Shown one piece after another: positions 4,421 through 6,801 of a DNA stretch of 6,801 bases. Source of the DNA: an uncultured Bacteroidota bacterium (GTDB taxonomy: Bacteria; Bacteroidota; Bacteroidia; Bacteroidales; CAIWKO01); contig CALGYY010000233.1 of the NCBI GenBank assembly GCA_937934705.1, positions 1 to 6,801 on the forward strand, in the 5' to 3' direction. Position 1 is the first letter of the stretch. Every line of letters begins with the position of its first letter. The position numbers and the translations under genes are program-made. Below the pieces are notes generated by a model. It saw only the letters and a program-made list of their open reading frames with translations. It was not told the origin of the DNA and did no database searches.

Positions 4421-6801
4421 ATGAAAAAAATCTTTCTGATCTCCTTCATCTTACTTTCGGGCTTCTGCTCTGTCATTGCCCAGAATAGCGTTACAGTAAC
4501 GCTTCATCAGAACATGAAAAGCTACAGTCAGCCTGGTCCGGCGGAAAACGGGACTTTGAGGACCCGCCTGACCGATATCAACCCTCTGCTGCAAACCCCT
4601 TCAGGGCTTTCGAAAGGGGATACCATTCTGCTTGATCTGTTTCCGGATGCTGAATTCAAGGCCTGCGTGGAACAGATTTCTGTGGATGTGAACGGGACCT
4701 GCTTGCTGAGGGCAAGTATCACCGGTCATTCCTATGCTTATTGCTGCATCTCCACATGGCAGGGCAGAAGCATGGTCACCATCACACTTCCTGAATCCGC
4801 TCGGGAGTTCCGCATCAGGTATGACCATGACCTGCAGTCGTACGTGCTCTCACAGACTGATCTTTCTGTGAACCCGCCACTGGAAGGTGGGGAAAGCATT
4901 GTCCCCGCCGAAGATCAGCCTGAACAGCGTATTCCGGATTATGACCCCGGTACAATGGACGGGCAAAGCAATAATGATCTGCTGCGGATGCCCCAGGAAA
5001 CCAATACAGCTTTCCGCAGTTCTGACGGAGAACTGAACCCGGAGACCGCCACGGTCATGATTGTTTATACCCCTGCTGCAGCGGCCTGGGCGCTGGCCAA
5101 TGAGACCAATATCAACAATACGATCAGTTTGCTGATGTCAAATGCCAATCTGGTGCTCGCCAACAGCGAAACCTTTCTTCAGCTTCAGCTTGTTTATTCC
5201 GGCGAGGTCAACTATGTAGAGCTGAATACCAACCAGGATCTGTACAATCTGAGAGACAACGGTGACGGGATCATGGATACCGTTCACACACTTCGTGATG
5301 CATATTGTGCGGATATTGTCGTGTTGCTCGAACAGATCAGTTTCACCGGAGGACTGGGTTACCTTCTGAGTAATCCTTCGGGATCGCCCACCTATGCTTT
5401 TTCACTTACCCGGGTTCAGCAGGCCTCAGGCACTTCTTACACGACCATTCACGAGATCGGGCACAATATGGGCTGTCATCATCATGTTGACCAGAACACC
5501 CAGCCGGGCCCCGGATTATACACCTATTCTGCCGGATCCAGATGGACAGGCCTCTCCAATGCCAAATACTGTTCGGTAATGACCTATACCAGCGGATCCT
5601 ATTTTCTTGACGGGGTCACCCATTCGCGCTTACCTTATTTCTCCAATCCAAATATTCAGTATCAGGGTATTGATGTCGGCGATTCGGTTACGGCTGATAA
5701 CGCGAGGACCATACGTCAGGTTAAATCGGCAGTGGCTGCATACCGCACGGGTTGCTGCGTGCAGCCCCTGGCCCAGTCTTCAGTTTTTTCCAACCCTTCA
5801 AAAACCAACACCACGGCTGACATCAGCTGGACACGCGGGGACGGTGATTCTGTTCTGGTCATCGCACGGCAGGGGGCAGCGGTCTCGGCCACACCCAATA
5901 CGGGCAGTGCCTATTTTGATTCCCCCGTCTTCGGTAGCGGAAGCCAGCTTGGTACCGGGAATTTTGTGGTCTACAGCGGTTCGGGAAGCTCGGTGACAAT
6001 CACCGGACTTACGGCAGGAACAACGTATCATTTTGCAGTATATGAATACAATGCTCCTGACTATTGTTATAAGGCCAATCCGCTGACAGGAAACCTGACC
6101 ACATTGCTGACCGGTCCGCCGCTTGCAGGAAGCGCGGCCTCCGGTGATACCATTTGTGCCGGAACAACGACTGCGATGGTACTGAGCGGATCATCCGGGA
6201 ATATCCAGTGGCAGCAATCTCCGGATGGTATCGGAAGCTGGGTCAATGTGATTGGCGGCTCCGGTGCCACAACGGCGAACTATACTACCGCGGCCCTCGC
6301 TGTAACAACCTATTACCGGGCGCAGGTGGTGCAAACCGGTTATTCACCGGTCTGGTCCAATACGCTGTGTATTCTGGTTAACCCCCTGCCCGGAGCAGCA
6401 ACATCTGTTTCTGCAGACTTCACTGAAGTTTGTTCCGGAGCGTCAGCCACGCTGTCATACAGCGGGGGATCAGGTAATTCGTTCAACTGGTTTATGTCCT
6501 CCTGCGGCGGAAGTCCCGCGGGTAGCGGTAACGGGCTCATGGTGACCCCGGCTTCCACCACCACCTATTATGGCAGATGGGAAAACGATTGCGGCGTTTC
6601 AGTCTGCCGGAATATTACCATTACCGTTATCCTTCCTTATCTTCAAACGCAAAACGTGAGTGTGTGTTATGGCGACAGCTACACCTTTCCTGATGGCAGC
6701 GTACAAAATAACATCACTTCAGCAGTTTCCCACACCAGTTATCTTCAAACTGTCGGAACGCTGTGTGACAGCAACATCGTTACAAATATCAGCATCCAGA
6801 C
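4421..6801 (+). CDS. Secreted reprolysin-like (M12-type) zinc metalloprotease with FN3 and Ig-like domains (3' end missing)
   Basis: The frame starts at ATG 4421 and stays open to the window edge (793 complete codons). Residues 1-20 form a signal peptide (MKKIFLIS..., likely cut after VIA at 20/21). Residues about 21-205 look like a pro-region. The protease domain runs from about 209 to 445. It carries the metzincin zinc motif HEIGHNMGCHH at 344-354, with ligands His344, His348 and His354 and catalytic Glu345, and a Met-turn in CSVMTY with Met387. Both fit an active metzincin, closest to reprolysin/ADAM-like M12 enzymes. An FN3-like domain follows (about 455-545, with SWTRGDGDS at 469-477, VTITGLTAGTTYHF and AVYEYN). 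Then come Ig-like modules at about 568-653 and 658-738, and the start of a third at about 741 with VCYGDSYTFPDGS (748-760). This layout is typical of exported Bacteroidota proteins. A type IX sorting domain would be C-terminal and is not visible. The gene lies 37 bases after the acyltransferase gene and may or may not be co-transcribed. The target is unknown. Confidence 0.9.
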   Translation, partial: MKKIFLISFILLSGFCSVIAQNSVTVTLHQNMKSYSQPGPAENGTLRTRLTDINPLLQTPSGLSKGDTILLDLFPDAEFKACVEQISVDVNGTCLLRASITGHSYAYCCISTWQGRSMVTITLPESAREFRIRYDHDLQSYVLSQTDLSVNPPLEGGESIVPAEDQPEQRIPDYDPGTMDGQSNNDLLRMPQETNTAFRSSDGELNPETATVMIVYTPAAAAWALANETNINNTISLLMSNANLVLANSETFLQLQLVYSGEVNYVELNTNQDLYNLRDNGDGIMDTVHTLRDAYCADIVVLLEQISFTGGLGYLLSNPSGSPTYAFSLTRVQQASGTSYTTIHEIGHNMGCHHHVDQNTQPGPGLYTYSAGSRWTGLSNAKYCSVMTYTSGSYFLDGVTHSRLPYFSNPNIQYQGIDVGDSVTADNARTIRQVKSAVAAYRTGCCVQPLAQSSVFSNPSKTNTTADISWTRGDGDSVLVIARQGAAVSATPNTGSAYFDSPVFGSGSQLGTGNFVVYSGSGSSVTITGLTAGTTYHFAVYEYNAPDYCYKANPLTGNLTTLLTGPPLAGSAASGDTICAGTTTAMVLSGSSGNIQWQQSPDGIGSWVNVIGGSGATTANYTTAALAVTTYYRAQVVQTGYSPVWSNTLCILVNPLPGAATSVSADFTEVCSGASATLSYSGGSGNSFNWFMSSCGGSPAGSGNGLMVTPASTTTYYGRWENDCGVSVCRNITITVILPYLQTQNVSVCYGDSYTFPDGSVQNNITSAVSHTSYLQTVGTLCDSNIVTNISIQ

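Noticed and set aside
4466..4468. Cys16 in the protease signal as a lipoprotein lipobox
   Set aside because: The residues before Cys (SGF) do not fit a lipobox because Phe is at -1; a standard signal peptide cut after VIA is a better fit.
5607..5996. Plus-strand open frame of 129 codons inside the protease gene
   Set aside because: It overlaps the protease and FN3 coding region in another frame; the long frame from 4421 carries clear motifs on both sides.

Overview
The window looks like chromosomal DNA from a Bacteroidota bacterium. Four things point there. The last gene encodes a secreted metalloprotease followed by FN3-like and Ig-like modules of the kind common in Bacteroidota exported proteins. 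There is no clear Shine-Dalgarno sequence before most starts. The only sizeable intergenic gap holds an exact match to the Bacteroidota -7 promoter element (TANNTTTG). The acyltransferase partner protein has motif variants and a tail that I associate with this phylum. All six genes are on the + strand and tightly packed. No RNA gene, mobile element or CRISPR array was seen. Base and codon usage look even throughout, with no sign of recent transfer.

Layout: (1) 1-534 is the 3' part of thiF, which opens at the left edge inside its nucleotide-binding loop. (2) 531-734 is thiS, overlapping thiF by ATGA. Together they are the distal end of a thiamine thiazole operon. (3) 735-835 is a 101-base gap with a weak hairpin, a T tract and a candidate promoter. 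(4) 836-1627 is thyA, complete and canonical. (5) 1637-3067 encodes an MBOAT membrane O-acyltransferase of the AlgI type. (6) 3073-4383 encodes an AlgJ/AlgX-like SGNH-fold protein with one N-terminal membrane anchor. (7) 4421 to the right edge is the first 793 codons of a large exported reprolysin-like zinc metalloprotease with an FN3-like domain and at least two, probably three, Ig-like modules. It is still open at the window end.

How they work together: ThiF adenylates the C-terminal glycine of ThiS so that it can carry sulfur for the thiazole ring of thiamine. ThyA makes dTMP. The MBOAT and SGNH proteins form the classic two-part machine that moves an acyl group across the membrane and places it on an extracytoplasmic sugar polymer. 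No polysaccharide synthase is present here, so the substrate is unknown. The protease has a signal peptide and probably acts outside the cell; a type IX secretion signal, if it has one, would lie beyond the window.

The most noteworthy points are the orphan acyltransferase pair placed 9 bases after thyA, the loss of the expected Asp in the D-x-H motif of the SGNH protein, and the multi-domain metalloprotease. I see no evidence for a wholly new system.
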